A stretch of 64,000 nt of DNA, taken from the NCBI RefSeq assembly GCF_030694575.1, contig NZ_JAUYUS010000052.1, positions 1 through 64,000 of the forward strand, read 5' to 3'. This stretch comes from Parvibaculum sp. Its GTDB lineage: Bacteria > Pseudomonadota > Alphaproteobacteria > Parvibaculales > Parvibaculaceae. A model generated the notes under the pieces. That model was not told the origin of the DNA. It did not search any database and saw nothing but the letters and a program-made list of their open reading frames with translations. The position numbers were made by a program, and so were the translations under genes. Shown here piece by piece: positions 17,901-26,012 of this stretch (positions are counted from its first letter, which is position 1; each line of letters begins with the position of its first letter).

Positions 17901-18880
17901 CGACGGATACGAAACCACCGCACCGTATGGCTCAACGTGTTGGCGACCTCCCACATCAAAGCAGATTTTCCGGCCCCTGACGGTCCGACGATCAGCGCGG
18001 CCCGGCGTTGTTCAATACCTTCCACCAATGCTGATCTGCTTTGGGGCCGCTCGGATACCAGTCCCGCCGCGAGGTGACCGGGTTCTACATCGACCCCAAG
18101 ATAAAAGTTCGGATCATTGAGCGGTGTGAGGAAATCGACCGGTTCGCAGACGCCTTCCCTGAGGGCCTGTTCGATCGCGTCAACATCGATAGCAGCCAAG
18201 ACATCGCGGATTGACGTTTCGGTATCGGAGATCGAAAGGCCGCGATAACTCTCCGGCGATAACCTGCCATTGGCGTCTGCCAAGGAACCCACGCGAACAA
18301 GCAGATCGGCAAAGCACATCTGGGCCGCGATCGGAGCGCAGCCCAGCCGATTTGCGATCAAGCTGATCGCCCATTCCTGCGGTGAGGTCGCCACGGTGAT
18401 CGACGTTCTCGGAAGAAGGTCGGAGGCCTCACTGAGCTTTGAAAGCCTAGCGCTGATCGAGCCTTTGATTGAGCGGACTGCCGGTTGATCTTCGAAGGGG
18501 ACGAGGCCCGCCACCTCCCGCTCAAGAACGAGTTCCAGTCGCTCCGGCCGCGGTGCCGAGCCAAGCGACCGTTTCCACAGATCTTCTATATACCCGACGG
18601 TCTCGCCTTCCGTATAGTCTCCAAGGTGCTCACGTCGGCTCTTGATCTGGACAAAGCTCTCTGCGTCGCCACGCAGCTCAACATCGTCACCGCCTTCCGG
18701 AATCACTATGGCGGGCGCTCGCTGACCGGCCCATATTTCTACCGCTAACCAAGCGGACACGGCATCCTGGTAACGAAAGCCCCGGCCTGCATTGGATCCG
18801 GCCCTGGATGCAGCCTTGGCCGGTTTGGACGATGGCTTTGGATCACGGCGCGGCTTCGGGCTTTTTGTCTTCTTAGCCAT
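14942..18880 (-). CDS. Cap4/DUF4297-type nuclease-STAND NTPase
   Basis: About 1312 residues. After a Lys/Pro-rich basic leader, residues 32-115 resemble the DUF4297/Cap4 dsDNA-nuclease domain: GRGFRYQDA, then IPEGGDDVEL with acidic residues E62, D65 and D66, then VQIKSRR (K80), a PD-(D/E)xK arrangement. A P-loop NTPase follows, Walker A GPSGAGKS (299-306) and Walker B FVMDD (353-357). It is then long and helical, with a winged-helix-like segment, to the C-terminus. Architecture resembles Avs-like nuclease-STAND sensors, but I cannot place it in a named type. The ATG at 18880 is preceded by AGGAAG and overlaps the AbiEii-like gene by 8 bases; a frame from 18922 is less likely. Confidence 0.8.
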   Translation of the reverse strand: MAKKTKSPKPRRDPKPSSKPAKAASRAGSNAGRGFRYQDAVSAWLAVEIWAGQRAPAIVIPEGGDDVELRGDAESFVQIKSRREHLGDYTEGETVGYIEDLWKRSLGSAPRPERLELVLEREVAGLVPFEDQPAVRSIKGSISARLSKLSEASDLLPRTSITVATSPQEWAISLIANRLGCAPIAAQMCFADLLVRVGSLADANGRLSPESYRGLSISDTETSIRDVLAAIDVDAIEQALREGVCEPVDFLTPLNDPNFYLGVDVEPGHLAAGLVSERPQSRSALVEGIEQRRAALIVGPSGAGKSALMWEVANTLSHTVRWFRIRRLSAADIPSLRQLVRTFRASEDSPLGFVMDDIGRNGPESWGALLKEAMSVPGVVLLGSVREEDVTLIAERARAAEIRADPDDELAERLWRELREAEKTNWAGWREPWKMSDGLLLEYVHILTRGRRMHELLADQVAARISDPKRSLELDILRSGAWAGAANAEVDASRLARALSVSDADLSRALQRLIQEHLVRSPAPGAVTGLHQLRSEELLQLAHQTTLPTLETSFERTIASVPAADLEPLVADTLSARRLPVPAVLNGLIACLEDEQDARALASALRGLGSGLISSGVDEWLDTPEARVLPRTQVTNAAMFGVAGTSLSSLTIIPEVQAAADRLSQIKGSPEDDPRRLLMERMSLSVLSALIETADLVSLDEILAALIGMPLPAAVRTSLMQAPEGLLYANLDLLGSLMGTLSALDREIASHWVAEVGQETLFARVQAETAWAGPVTIEDADDGVIVRCDLWYVAGSVQKNPHDAVVSLCERILALCPSADIAVSNAITASGELAGLAQLPLGTKRIPRENLPPPSVPQWNRRWRDLISRRVAAPSYSDYLARGVAILEALVPTLEKVFDAYFRGKDALGSLADRLNSLNADTEALTPPAVSSLEASGAGGGEASTAVTKFQNLLHSASVNLVKRFAILPDQAGAYIAWLTDLIADVDTAIAEEPWQLIADGPSPMLIRLKTLLEALRLLAGEAHERKQAPAVTWAARGKGARVGNSVRLVSLSAKAAGETRLAQRKAEIERLAEEAGVVAQFHLRVNAKGIFPWPPADVLALIPAPDIADAVVTLAEQAELVRSLVGSSVHLTIMPYIADVAFPALAKSGYRTLLPDVEGAAVWAEQLGLPQAPTAMASIFGEVLSLASELGAMDQKWLGNETRPEEEIAARRSLEAAFARKHEELIRRLDAFDPALRSDVSELIEHLRTGEIDFAADAQAAIGGSSSNFAEAAGYLSLLLISAETGNMSTGGQNIEHVHATKFEQTADDQE

Positions 18881-19958
18881 CTTCCTGGCCGTCGCTTTCT
18901 TCAGCTCCTTCCGCCGGAACATTCAGAGCCGTCTCAAGTTCAATGATATCGTCGACAATCTCTTCAAAGGCCGGAGCTTCTCCGAAGATCATGCTCGACA
19001 TGGCGCGATAGTCGCGGCTGAGGTCGTCGAGCATCTTGCCTTCGGGACGAAGAGAGAATGTGGGTGGCGTTGCCGTCGCGAGATCGAAGGCTGGGCGATT
19101 GAAGAACATGCGGGCATGGGCCACGCAGTCGGCGCCCAGTTCGCGGTCTTTCAAGGCCCTCTTCCCGGCTTCTGAAGCCAGCAGTAGGTGTAAATCGTAG
19201 TAGTGGCGCGAGACCCGCTGACCGTTTCCTTTGAGTTCCCCACGATTATCGAACCAGCGCCGAAGCCCATGCAGGATCACGACCTTGTCCCAAAAGGTCC
19301 GTTCCGGATCGACCGTTGTGACGTTACCGACACCTAAGTCGATATCTGGGATATCGCTTTCCAGATACGGCCGGATGACTCGATCCGAATTGGGATCGAG
19401 AGCCGACTTCGCGCCGGACTCGATCTTTACAGCCTTGCCGACATATGCATCTTCGGGCGTTGCCGTCGGATAACGCACATAGAGCGCCTGACTGTCTTCA
19501 GGGTCGGGCTCAATTCGGAACTGTTCCGCGCTTAACCCATTGCGTTTGGCCGTTTCGCCTATGATCGCGGACAGCCCCGTTAGGCACGGTCCATTGATGT
19601 AAGCCTCGCAGGCTGCTTTGATCGCATCCAGAGCTTTGCCGCGTTTCTTACCGCTGAGAGCTTCTAGTTCCGTGATAGAGGCTGCTTCTCCCAGATCGTC
19701 ACGGAAGACAGTGACATCGATATCCTCCGAGAAACGCTTGATCAGGCCAAGCCCTTTGGAGAGCGATGTGCCGCCCTTGAACAGCAAGCGTGGCCGGTCT
19801 GCTAATCCATTGAAGAGCGCATCAAGGGTCCAGCAAACCCAGAAGTCCTTTTCGACGTTCTGGGGCGTCGTACCGAGGCGTTGGGCTGTCGTCGTATAAA
19901 GACCCAGCCGTGTCTCATCGTCTGCTGCGATGACCTGGTCGAATGCAGAGTTCATCAT
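18873..19958 (-). CDS. AbiEii/AbiGii-family nucleotidyltransferase toxin
   Basis: A 361-residue protein of the AbiEii toxin family, nucleotidyltransferases acting as toxins of type IV toxin-antitoxin pairs; some modify tRNA. The family core is FKGGTSLSK followed by FSEDIDV, which carries the metal-binding Asp pair. The typical N-terminal block with NVEKDFWVCW is present. It overlaps the upstream antitoxin-like gene by 4 bases (ATGA) and the downstream nuclease-STAND gene by 8 bases. So it is either a conventional toxin next to defence genes or a functional component of the four-gene unit. Confidence 0.88.
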   Translation of the reverse strand: MMNSAFDQVIAADDETRLGLYTTTAQRLGTTPQNVEKDFWVCWTLDALFNGLADRPRLLFKGGTSLSKGLGLIKRFSEDIDVTVFRDDLGEAASITELEALSGKKRGKALDAIKAACEAYINGPCLTGLSAIIGETAKRNGLSAEQFRIEPDPEDSQALYVRYPTATPEDAYVGKAVKIESGAKSALDPNSDRVIRPYLESDIPDIDLGVGNVTTVDPERTFWDKVVILHGLRRWFDNRGELKGNGQRVSRHYYDLHLLLASEAGKRALKDRELGADCVAHARMFFNRPAFDLATATPPTFSLRPEGKMLDDLSRDYRAMSSMIFGEAPAFEEIVDDIIELETALNVPAEGAEESDGQEDG

Positions 19959-20608
19959 GTGCCGGCCTGTTCTTTCAACATCGGCCGCAACAGATTCTGC
20001 ATCCAGCTCGGCAACGTCGACAGGCCAGCCAACAGGTCAGCCCGGAGCGCCTGTCCATCTTTTGGGTTCTGAAGAATTGCGTTCAGGCGGCGCTTAAGAA
20101 CTGCATCGTCATCGACCTGACCCATGGTGTCCCGTAGCCAATGTAGCGCCTGAACAATGCGCATGGCCGGCCTTCCCGCCCAATATAGCTTGCTTGCAGC
20201 GGTTGGCTTGAATGTGATTCCGAGCTGGCCAAGCGAGACCGATTTGAGCCGCGCATCCGCGTGCACGACGATCTTCGCAGGAACTGCATTCGTAAGCCCC
20301 AGATCATTGGCGGCGGTCATACCGTCGACGAGTACGCGGATCTGGTCCCGCCGGGCGATAGCCTCAATCACCTGTCGTGGGTCGGGAGGATTGCTTTTCT
20401 GTGTGAGAGTGTTGAACGACGGCTTGTCGTAAAGCCCTCGATCGACCCGCCGCAGATTTCCGGCGCGTGTCAGTCGCTGCAGTGTCTTGTCCACGGCGTC
20501 GCGCCCGCCAAGATCGAGGAAGTCTCGTGGCGTCCAGACCCCTCTTGGCGCACCACTTTCGATGCGCCTCAGGATCGCGGTTTTCAAGTCTGATGCAGTG
20601 TCCGTCAT
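19955..20608 (-). CDS. DUF6088/AbiEi-like antitoxin and transcriptional repressor
   Basis: About 217 residues from the ATG at 20608; a TTG at 20638 is an alternative. The N-terminus has an AbiEi-like winged-helix block (TPRDFLDLGGRDAVDKTLQR and RRVDRGLYDKP), as in DUF6088 proteins paired with AbiEii toxins. Such antitoxins bind inverted repeats to repress their own operon. Two inverted repeats of GTCCGAAA/TTTCGGAC type lie immediately upstream (20609-20680), supporting that role. It is the first gene of a four-gene minus-strand run ending at 10576. No Shine-Dalgarno sequence precedes the ATG; the transcript may be leaderless. Confidence 0.82.
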   Translation of the reverse strand: MTDTASDLKTAILRRIESGAPRGVWTPRDFLDLGGRDAVDKTLQRLTRAGNLRRVDRGLYDKPSFNTLTQKSNPPDPRQVIEAIARRDQIRVLVDGMTAANDLGLTNAVPAKIVVHADARLKSVSLGQLGITFKPTAASKLYWAGRPAMRIVQALHWLRDTMGQVDDDAVLKRRLNAILQNPKDGQALRADLLAGLSTLPSWMQNLLRPMLKEQAGT

Positions 20609-20680
20609 GTCCGAAATATGTAGTATTTTTTCGGACAACCTTCAAGGAGTGCGTCCGAAATCTGTATGCAAATTTCGGAC
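20609..20680 (-). promoter_or_regulatory. Paired operator inverted repeats and promoter of the AbiE-STAND operon
   Basis: Two inverted repeats with the same half-site: GTCCGAAA (20609-20616) with TTTCGGAC (20629-20636), and GTCCGAAAT (20653-20661) with ATTTCGGAC (20672-20680). On the minus strand, TTGAAG and TACATA are spaced by 17 bases and overlap the promoter-proximal repeat, giving a possible -35/-10 pair only about eight bases before the ATG at 20608. The winged-helix antitoxin is the likely binder. Confidence 0.65.
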
Positions 20681-21152
20681 GTATGCCATAATATAGCTAT
20701 AATCTTCCCTCAAACACTGGCTTTAACTAGGCCGCCATTCAGACTTTTGGACAGCTCATCAAGTAAGAGAATCTCTGCGCAAAATGGACCAGCTTCCCGC
20801 CCGGTTCCATGTGCCTAAGGAGCGCGTGGGTGACCTCTCGTTGCGAGCGTGACCTGGATCATTGATACATATCCTCACAGCTCAGAACCCCTAGTCCAAG
20901 GATTTGCATCACAGAAGGTTGGGACAGAGATAGCCCTGCCACGACCGCTCAGGGGACAGATATCGATTTGCCCATTTGAAATGGCCACGTGTCTCGGATG
21001 TCGCTTTTTCTCGCGGGCCAACTGTTTCCAGGAGTCCGCACAAGGAGCGGAAATTCGAACATAACTTTCCGAACTGATCCCGTATTGGCCGACGCTCATA
21101 CTCATCTGACCAGCGATCTTAAATTCGGCTCGAACCGCATCCGAGCCATTCT
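20681..21152. other. AT-rich spacer between defence operon and conjugation module
   Basis: About 470 bases with no supportable gene. Short frames at 20849-21064 and 20875-21168 are not convincing. Composition is more AT-rich than the conjugation genes, consistent with a cargo insertion point. Confidence 0.45.
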
Positions 21153-21464
21153 TCAAGTCGTTTCCCACCGCCGCCAGACGAGGTGAGCCTCCCGATTCCC
21201 CTCCGTCGGGAAGAGCGCCGCGTGAAGGGGCGCCGCCAGTACCGGATCGTCGAGCCGGACACTCAGATACTCCTTCTCACCGCTCCGCTCCCGCCAGGCG
21301 GCGCCGATCTCTGAGCGGCCGACATAGAGCTTGAAGGCCGGCGCCCGCTCGCTGTCGCGATTGTCGTTCGGTACGAAGCGCAGCTTCGCATCGATAGTGA
21401 GGGTTCGGATCGTGCCGGACCAGCCTCCCTCCTTCGTGGGCGTGAACATCCCTATCACAGACAT
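21153..21464 (-). CDS. DUF736 family protein
   Basis: A 103-residue DUF736 protein, a small family frequently found on plasmids and conjugative elements, with unknown function. The N-terminal MSVIGMFTPTKEGGWSG and central IGAAWRERSG blocks are typical. The ATG at 21464 has AGAAGGA upstream. It lies one base after the DUF2274 gene, at the end of the trb operon. A second DUF736 gene lies at 45914, so the element carries two divergent copies. Confidence 0.85.
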   Translation of the reverse strand: MSVIGMFTPTKEGGWSGTIRTLTIDAKLRFVPNDNRDSERAPAFKLYVGRSEIGAAWRERSGEKEYLSVRLDDPVLAAPLHAALFPTEGNREAHLVWRRWETT

Positions 21465-21465
21465 C

Positions 21466-21783
21466 TCAATCCTTCTTGTCCGTTGGCAGCAACAGCGTTC
21501 GAGGTGCGCGTCTTCCCGATCCCGGCTGAGCGATACCAGATCCCTTGCCCTCTCCTTCCGGCAACGCCTTCCGCGCCTTGGCAAAGCCGCGATCGGCCTC
21601 CAGAAAACTCTGCAGCATGTAGGGGATGAGCTCCGATACCGACTCCGCCTCGCCATAGGTCTCGCGATAGAGCGCGGCATAAGCGTGGAGCGCCTTGTTG
21701 AGATCGGGCGGCGCGGTGAAGGTGATCTTGACCGGCGTGCGGTCGGGCAGTTTGCCGAGTTTCAGGTCGGGCATGGATGTCAT
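21466..21783 (-). CDS. DUF2274 family protein
   Basis: A 105-residue protein of the DUF2274 family, regularly found after trbI in this type of conjugative element. The block PVKITFTAPPDLNKALHAYA resembles a ribbon-helix-helix-like start and could imply DNA or protein binding, but no function is established. It overlaps trbI by 4 bases. Confidence 0.82.
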   Translation of the reverse strand: MTSMPDLKLGKLPDRTPVKITFTAPPDLNKALHAYAALYRETYGEAESVSELIPYMLQSFLEADRGFAKARKALPEGEGKGSGIAQPGSGRRAPRTLLLPTDKKD

Positions 21784-23075
21784 CCTCGATAGGGACGCAG
21801 GATCAGGTCCTTCTGCACGATGACGCGGATCGGCCAGCCGGGCCTCACCGTGATGGTCGGCTGGATGTTGAGGTTCTTCTCGGTGAGACGCTGACCGGCC
21901 TGCGAAACGTTCTGCTGCGTCGACTGGCGGATCGCGCGCAGGAGATCGCTCTCCTCGCTGCCGAAACTAAGCTCGGTGCCGACACTTAAAAGTGTCGCCA
22001 GCGCCACGCCCTTGACGAGCGCCCATGTGTGGTAGTCGACCTTATCGGCGACGCCGGCATAACCGGCGGCATCCGTTGCCGGCAGATTGTCGATCACGAT
22101 CGAAGACCCATCCGGCATGATGATGCGGTGCCAGACGAGCAGCGCCCGCGACTGACCAAAGGCGACGACACTGTCGTAACTGCCGATCAGCCTCGATCCT
22201 TGCGGAATAAGCAAAGTTTTCCCGCTCACCGTGTCGAAAATATTTTCTGTGATCTGGGCGACGACAAGGCCCGGCAGATCGGAATTCAACCCCGTGATCA
22301 GGCTCGCAGCAATGACGCTGCCGGCCATCAGCTGATGCGCCGAGACCGGTTCCCGCAGTGCGTGGCGGTTATAGATGTCTTGGTCCGGTCCCCGGTTCAG
22401 GAAATCGAGCTTGCGCTGCTGATGGTTCTGGTCCCCCTCCGCTGAAGCTACGGAGGACAGGTCGCGCTTCGGATCGAGATGGAGGCGTTCGTCGACTGCA
22501 ACAGCTTGGAAGCCTGTGCTGTCTCCCGCGTCTGACATCCTCGATTGTGAAGCACTGCCCTTCCCGCTTCCGCTTCCCTTCAATTGAAAGAACACACCGG
22601 CTTCCGCCGCCTGCCGCGCCTGTTGCGCAAGCCGCAATCGTTCGGCGCGGGCGTCGTTCTCTTCGGCGCTCGGCACGAAGTTTGGGCGGAGACCGGCGCC
22701 GCTGTCGATGCCGAGTTCGGCTTCCTGCCTGACGATGGGACGGCCGAACTCGCCGGGAAGCGGTGCGCCGAGTTCGGGGATAGGCTTCGGGATCTCGTCA
22801 TAGCTCTCGGGCAGCGCCGCCAGTCCCTCCGCCCTCTCCTTCCGCTCCGGGTGGTAGAGTTCCGAGCCATCCGGTCCCATGAGACGGAAGCTTGAGCCCT
22901 CCAGCGCCAGAAAGGCGAGCGCGAAGATCGTTGCTGAGCCTGCCGCCGCGGCGCCGATGACGACGCTCCGCCGGAAGCGCGTCACGCGGCGCGGCTTTGC
23001 ACGCAGCGCCAGCGTTTCGGGATCGACTTTTCCGGGCGGGGGCGTTTGACCCTGAGGCGAAGCGGGACCGGCCAT
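21780..23075 (-). CDS. trbI: Conjugal transfer protein TrbI (VirB10-like)
   Basis: A 431-residue VirB10 homologue, forming part of the outer-membrane core complex and spanning the envelope. An N-terminal cytoplasmic stretch is followed by a membrane segment at about residues 35-58 and a proline-rich periplasmic linker. The conserved C-terminal beta domain contains LLIPQGSRLIGSYDS and, later, the end region with VRPGWPIRVIVQKDL. It is next in line to trbG with 9 bases between. Confidence 0.94.
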   Translation of the reverse strand: MAGPASPQGQTPPPGKVDPETLALRAKPRRVTRFRRSVVIGAAAAGSATIFALAFLALEGSSFRLMGPDGSELYHPERKERAEGLAALPESYDEIPKPIPELGAPLPGEFGRPIVRQEAELGIDSGAGLRPNFVPSAEENDARAERLRLAQQARQAAEAGVFFQLKGSGSGKGSASQSRMSDAGDSTGFQAVAVDERLHLDPKRDLSSVASAEGDQNHQQRKLDFLNRGPDQDIYNRHALREPVSAHQLMAGSVIAASLITGLNSDLPGLVVAQITENIFDTVSGKTLLIPQGSRLIGSYDSVVAFGQSRALLVWHRIIMPDGSSIVIDNLPATDAAGYAGVADKVDYHTWALVKGVALATLLSVGTELSFGSEESDLLRAIRQSTQQNVSQAGQRLTEKNLNIQPTITVRPGWPIRVIVQKDLILRPYRG

Positions 23076-23084
23076 GGCACGCTC

Positions 23085-24104
23085 CTATCGTCCCGGCCGC
23101 AGCCGCGCGGGGCGGTTGTCGCCCGTGTTCACCACCCTGTCCGCGCGGCTGATGCGTACCACCTGTTGCGGTGCCTCGCCGAGCCGCAGTTCCGCCGCCG
23201 CGAAGAGCCGGTCGACAATGTAGTAGTGGCCGCGCATGCGATAATTGACGAGTTCGCTGCCGCCCGACGGGCCGACGACGAAAAGCGGCGGCGCCTCGCC
23301 CTGATCGAGCCGCGCCGGAAACTCGATATAGACTTTCGCGCCATCATCGAAGGCGCGGAGCGGCCGCCAGGGCGGATCGTCGCCCGTAATTTCGTAGCGA
23401 AAGCGGAGCGCGGCGAGATCGACGCCGCCCGCAATTGCAGACGATGCTTCGGCCCTCGCATTCCGCGCCTGCAGGGCGAGCAGCTCGTCCCGCGGATAGG
23501 TCCAGGAGAGCGCGGCCATGGCCGTCGTCTCGGTGCTTTCGAGCGCCAGATGGTAGGCACGTCGATCGGTGGTGATGACGAGATTGGTCTCGAGCCCGGC
23601 GGCGAAAGGCTTCACCAGTACATGAATACGTTTGCCGGCGCCGCTGCCACTTACTGTGTCGCCGATCACCCAGCGCACCGTATCGCCGGCCGAGACGGCG
23701 ATGAGTTCCTCACCCGGCTGCAGCGCGATATCGCTGACGCGCTCCGGTGCCGCATAGAGCCGGTAAAGCGCTCCTTCGGCGAAGGGATAGACCTGGATCG
23801 CATTGATATAGCCATCCCGCATAGGTTCGATCAGCGCCACCTTGTTGGCGGCGTCGACCCGTTCCGTCGGCACCCGCTTGTCGGGCTTCGGTTTTGCCGT
23901 ATCGAGAGGCTGCAACTGACCCGGCAGCGGCAAAGGCTCGGGCATGGCAACAATCTCGACGGGTTTCGGGGCCTGAGGTTCGAGCTGTGCCGGTTGCAGA
24001 TCGGCCGCGTCATAGCGGATCTGGGGCGGCGGCACCTTGTCGGCGCAGGCGGTTAACACAAGCGCCGAGATGCTTACCATCAAGAACGAACGGATCGGGG
24101 TCAT
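23085..24104 (-). CDS. trbG: Conjugal transfer protein TrbG (VirB9-like)
   Basis: A 339-residue outer-membrane core component. The signal peptide ends in LTACAD, a lipobox, so this VirB9 homologue probably also carries a lipid anchor. A proline-rich linker precedes the conserved N-terminal and C-terminal beta domains (VYPFAEGALYRLYAAPERV; YYIVDRLFAAAELRLG). It is followed by trbI. Confidence 0.93.
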   Translation of the reverse strand: MTPIRSFLMVSISALVLTACADKVPPPQIRYDAADLQPAQLEPQAPKPVEIVAMPEPLPLPGQLQPLDTAKPKPDKRVPTERVDAANKVALIEPMRDGYINAIQVYPFAEGALYRLYAAPERVSDIALQPGEELIAVSAGDTVRWVIGDTVSGSGAGKRIHVLVKPFAAGLETNLVITTDRRAYHLALESTETTAMAALSWTYPRDELLALQARNARAEASSAIAGGVDLAALRFRYEITGDDPPWRPLRAFDDGAKVYIEFPARLDQGEAPPLFVVGPSGGSELVNYRMRGHYYIVDRLFAAAELRLGEAPQQVVRISRADRVVNTGDNRPARLRPGR

Positions 24105-24118
24105 CTGGATCTCCTTCG

Positions 24119-24817
24119 TCAGGGGGCTTCACCGGGGTTGAGTTCGCGCGACCAGTCGAGCGCTTCGACATAAAGACCGAGCGGGTTTTTCCGGAGCGTC
24201 TCGGCATCGCGCGGCGGTCGAATGGCGGTGGTGAGGATCGCGGTCCAGCGTGTCGTCGCGGCGAGACTGCCGCGCTCGTAATGCCGCTCGCGCCACTTGA
24301 CCTGGAAGGAGCGCTCCGAGACGCGGACGACGCTCGTCACCTCGACGGACACATTGCGCGTGCCGACCGATTTGAAAGGATCGCTCTCGCGCGCGAATTC
24401 GTTGAGGAATGTCGCCGCCCTGCCCGTCGCGTGGTCGTAGGCTTCCAGCCAGTTCTTCCGCAGGACGATCGGATCGGAGGAAAGCGAGCGGACACTCGAG
24501 ATGAAGCGCGCCAGCACAAAGGCGATCTGGGCGTCACCCGGCGTGTAGCTCTCGACGGCGGGCCGCACGGCGCGAACCTCGCCCGAACGCTCGATCTCGA
24601 CGACGTAAGGGATCACGTGGGACTGCAGCGATTGCCAGTAGAGGCCGGCCGACAGCCCGGCGCTGAGTGCAAGCGAGCCGAAGGCCATCAGCCGCCAGTT
24701 CCGCGCCTGCACGCGCGCCGCGCCGATCCGCTCGTCCCAGAGCTGCGCCGCCTTCTGATAAGGCGTGACCGGTTCGGGGGTCCGGCCATATCGCTCGGTA
24801 GCGCGCTTGAAGAGCAT
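24119..24817 (-). CDS. trbF: Conjugal transfer protein TrbF (VirB8-like)
   Basis: A 232-residue inner-membrane assembly factor of the type IV secretion system. One membrane segment lies at about residues 42-64, followed by a periplasmic NTF2-like domain (VPYVVEIERSGEVRAV). It overlaps the trbL stop by one base. Confidence 0.93.
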   Translation of the reverse strand: MLFKRATERYGRTPEPVTPYQKAAQLWDERIGAARVQARNWRLMAFGSLALSAGLSAGLYWQSLQSHVIPYVVEIERSGEVRAVRPAVESYTPGDAQIAFVLARFISSVRSLSSDPIVLRKNWLEAYDHATGRAATFLNEFARESDPFKSVGTRNVSVEVTSVVRVSERSFQVKWRERHYERGSLAATTRWTAILTTAIRPPRDAETLRKNPLGLYVEALDWSRELNPGEAP

Positions 24818-25980
24818 CAGGACCTCCCATCATCGAAGGAAGGATTGGCGCCGGCGCCCGGCCGGTCGCCTTCGCGGATCGCCTGAATCGCGGTCTGGGT
24901 ATGGGTGCGGCGGCGCTGCTCGGCGCGGAGACGCCGCGCCCAGTCGGGCGTGCCCGCCGCCATGCTTGAAGACATTCCGGCGGAGGATGATGCGGCCATG
25001 CCCGCCGCAGACCCCATCGCCGATGCACCTGCCGTCGCGGTGCTCATGCCGGTGCCGGCCCGAAGTGCCGAAAGTCCGGTACCACCCCCTATCCGCGCGG
25101 CGCCAAATGCGGCTCCGCCTGCAAGCGCCGCACCAGCCGCGACGCCGCCGGTCGCGCCGACCGCCGCGCCGGCGCCGAGCTGCGGCGCGCCGGAGACGAG
25201 ACCCGCCGCGATGCCCGGCCCGAAGATACCGAGACCGAATAAGGCGAGCGAGGCGAGCACCAGTGCCATGGCGTCGTTGAGGTTGGGCTCGCGGCCCTGA
25301 AGCGCCGTCACGAAATCGGTGAAGAAGCCCGAACCGATGCCGATGATGACCGCGAGCAGCATCACCTTGACGCCCGAGGCGACGACATTGCCGAGCACGC
25401 GCTCCGCCAGAAACGCCGTTTTGGTCCAGAGCGCGAAGGGCACCAGTACAAAGCCCGCCAGCGTCGTCAGCTTGAACTCTATGATGGTGATGAAGAGTTG
25501 TACCGCGAGAATAAAAAAGGCGGCGATGACGACGGTCCAGGCAAGTACCAGCACGATGATGGTGACGGCATGGTTGAAGAAACTTGTGAAGCCCATCAGC
25601 GAGCCTGCCTGCTGCAGAAGCGGCCAGGCCGCCTCGAAGCCGATGCCGGCGAGATAGCCCGGCCGGAGCAGATCGTCGGCGGTGAGTTCGTTCTCCGCCG
25701 CACGAAGCCCGAGACCTGCGAAGGAGCGGAAGATGATATCGGCGAGGCCTGCGAAATTATTCAGGATCAGTGCGAAGACGCCGACATAGAGCACCTTCCG
25801 CAGGAGGCGACCGAGCACATTGCCCTCCTCCATCGCCCAGAAGAGACCGGCCAGCGTGATGTCGATACCGATCAATATCGCGGTCAGGAAGGCGACATCG
25901 CCCTGCAATAGCCCGAAGCCGCTGTCGACTGCTTGCGTGAAGGCTTCCATAAAGCGGTCGATGACGCCGAGATCGTCCAT
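24817..25980 (-). CDS. trbL: Conjugal transfer protein TrbL (VirB6-like)
   Basis: A 387-residue polytopic inner-membrane channel component. About six hydrophobic segments occupy residues 25-270. The rest is an Ala/Gly/Ser-rich low-complexity stretch and a charged C-terminal tail. The gap to trbJ is 32 bases; no trbK entry-exclusion gene is seen in the usual place. Confidence 0.92.
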   Translation of the reverse strand: MDDLGVIDRFMEAFTQAVDSGFGLLQGDVAFLTAILIGIDITLAGLFWAMEEGNVLGRLLRKVLYVGVFALILNNFAGLADIIFRSFAGLGLRAAENELTADDLLRPGYLAGIGFEAAWPLLQQAGSLMGFTSFFNHAVTIIVLVLAWTVVIAAFFILAVQLFITIIEFKLTTLAGFVLVPFALWTKTAFLAERVLGNVVASGVKVMLLAVIIGIGSGFFTDFVTALQGREPNLNDAMALVLASLALFGLGIFGPGIAAGLVSGAPQLGAGAAVGATGGVAAGAALAGGAAFGAARIGGGTGLSALRAGTGMSTATAGASAMGSAAGMAASSSAGMSSSMAAGTPDWARRLRAEQRRRTHTQTAIQAIREGDRPGAGANPSFDDGRS

Positions 25981-26012
25981 GCCCTCGTATCTCCAATCTC
26001 ACTCTTCGTTTG

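Noticed and set aside
20849-21064. 71-codon plus-strand frame in the AT-rich spacer
   Set aside because: No motif, no ribosome binding site and no neighbour context.
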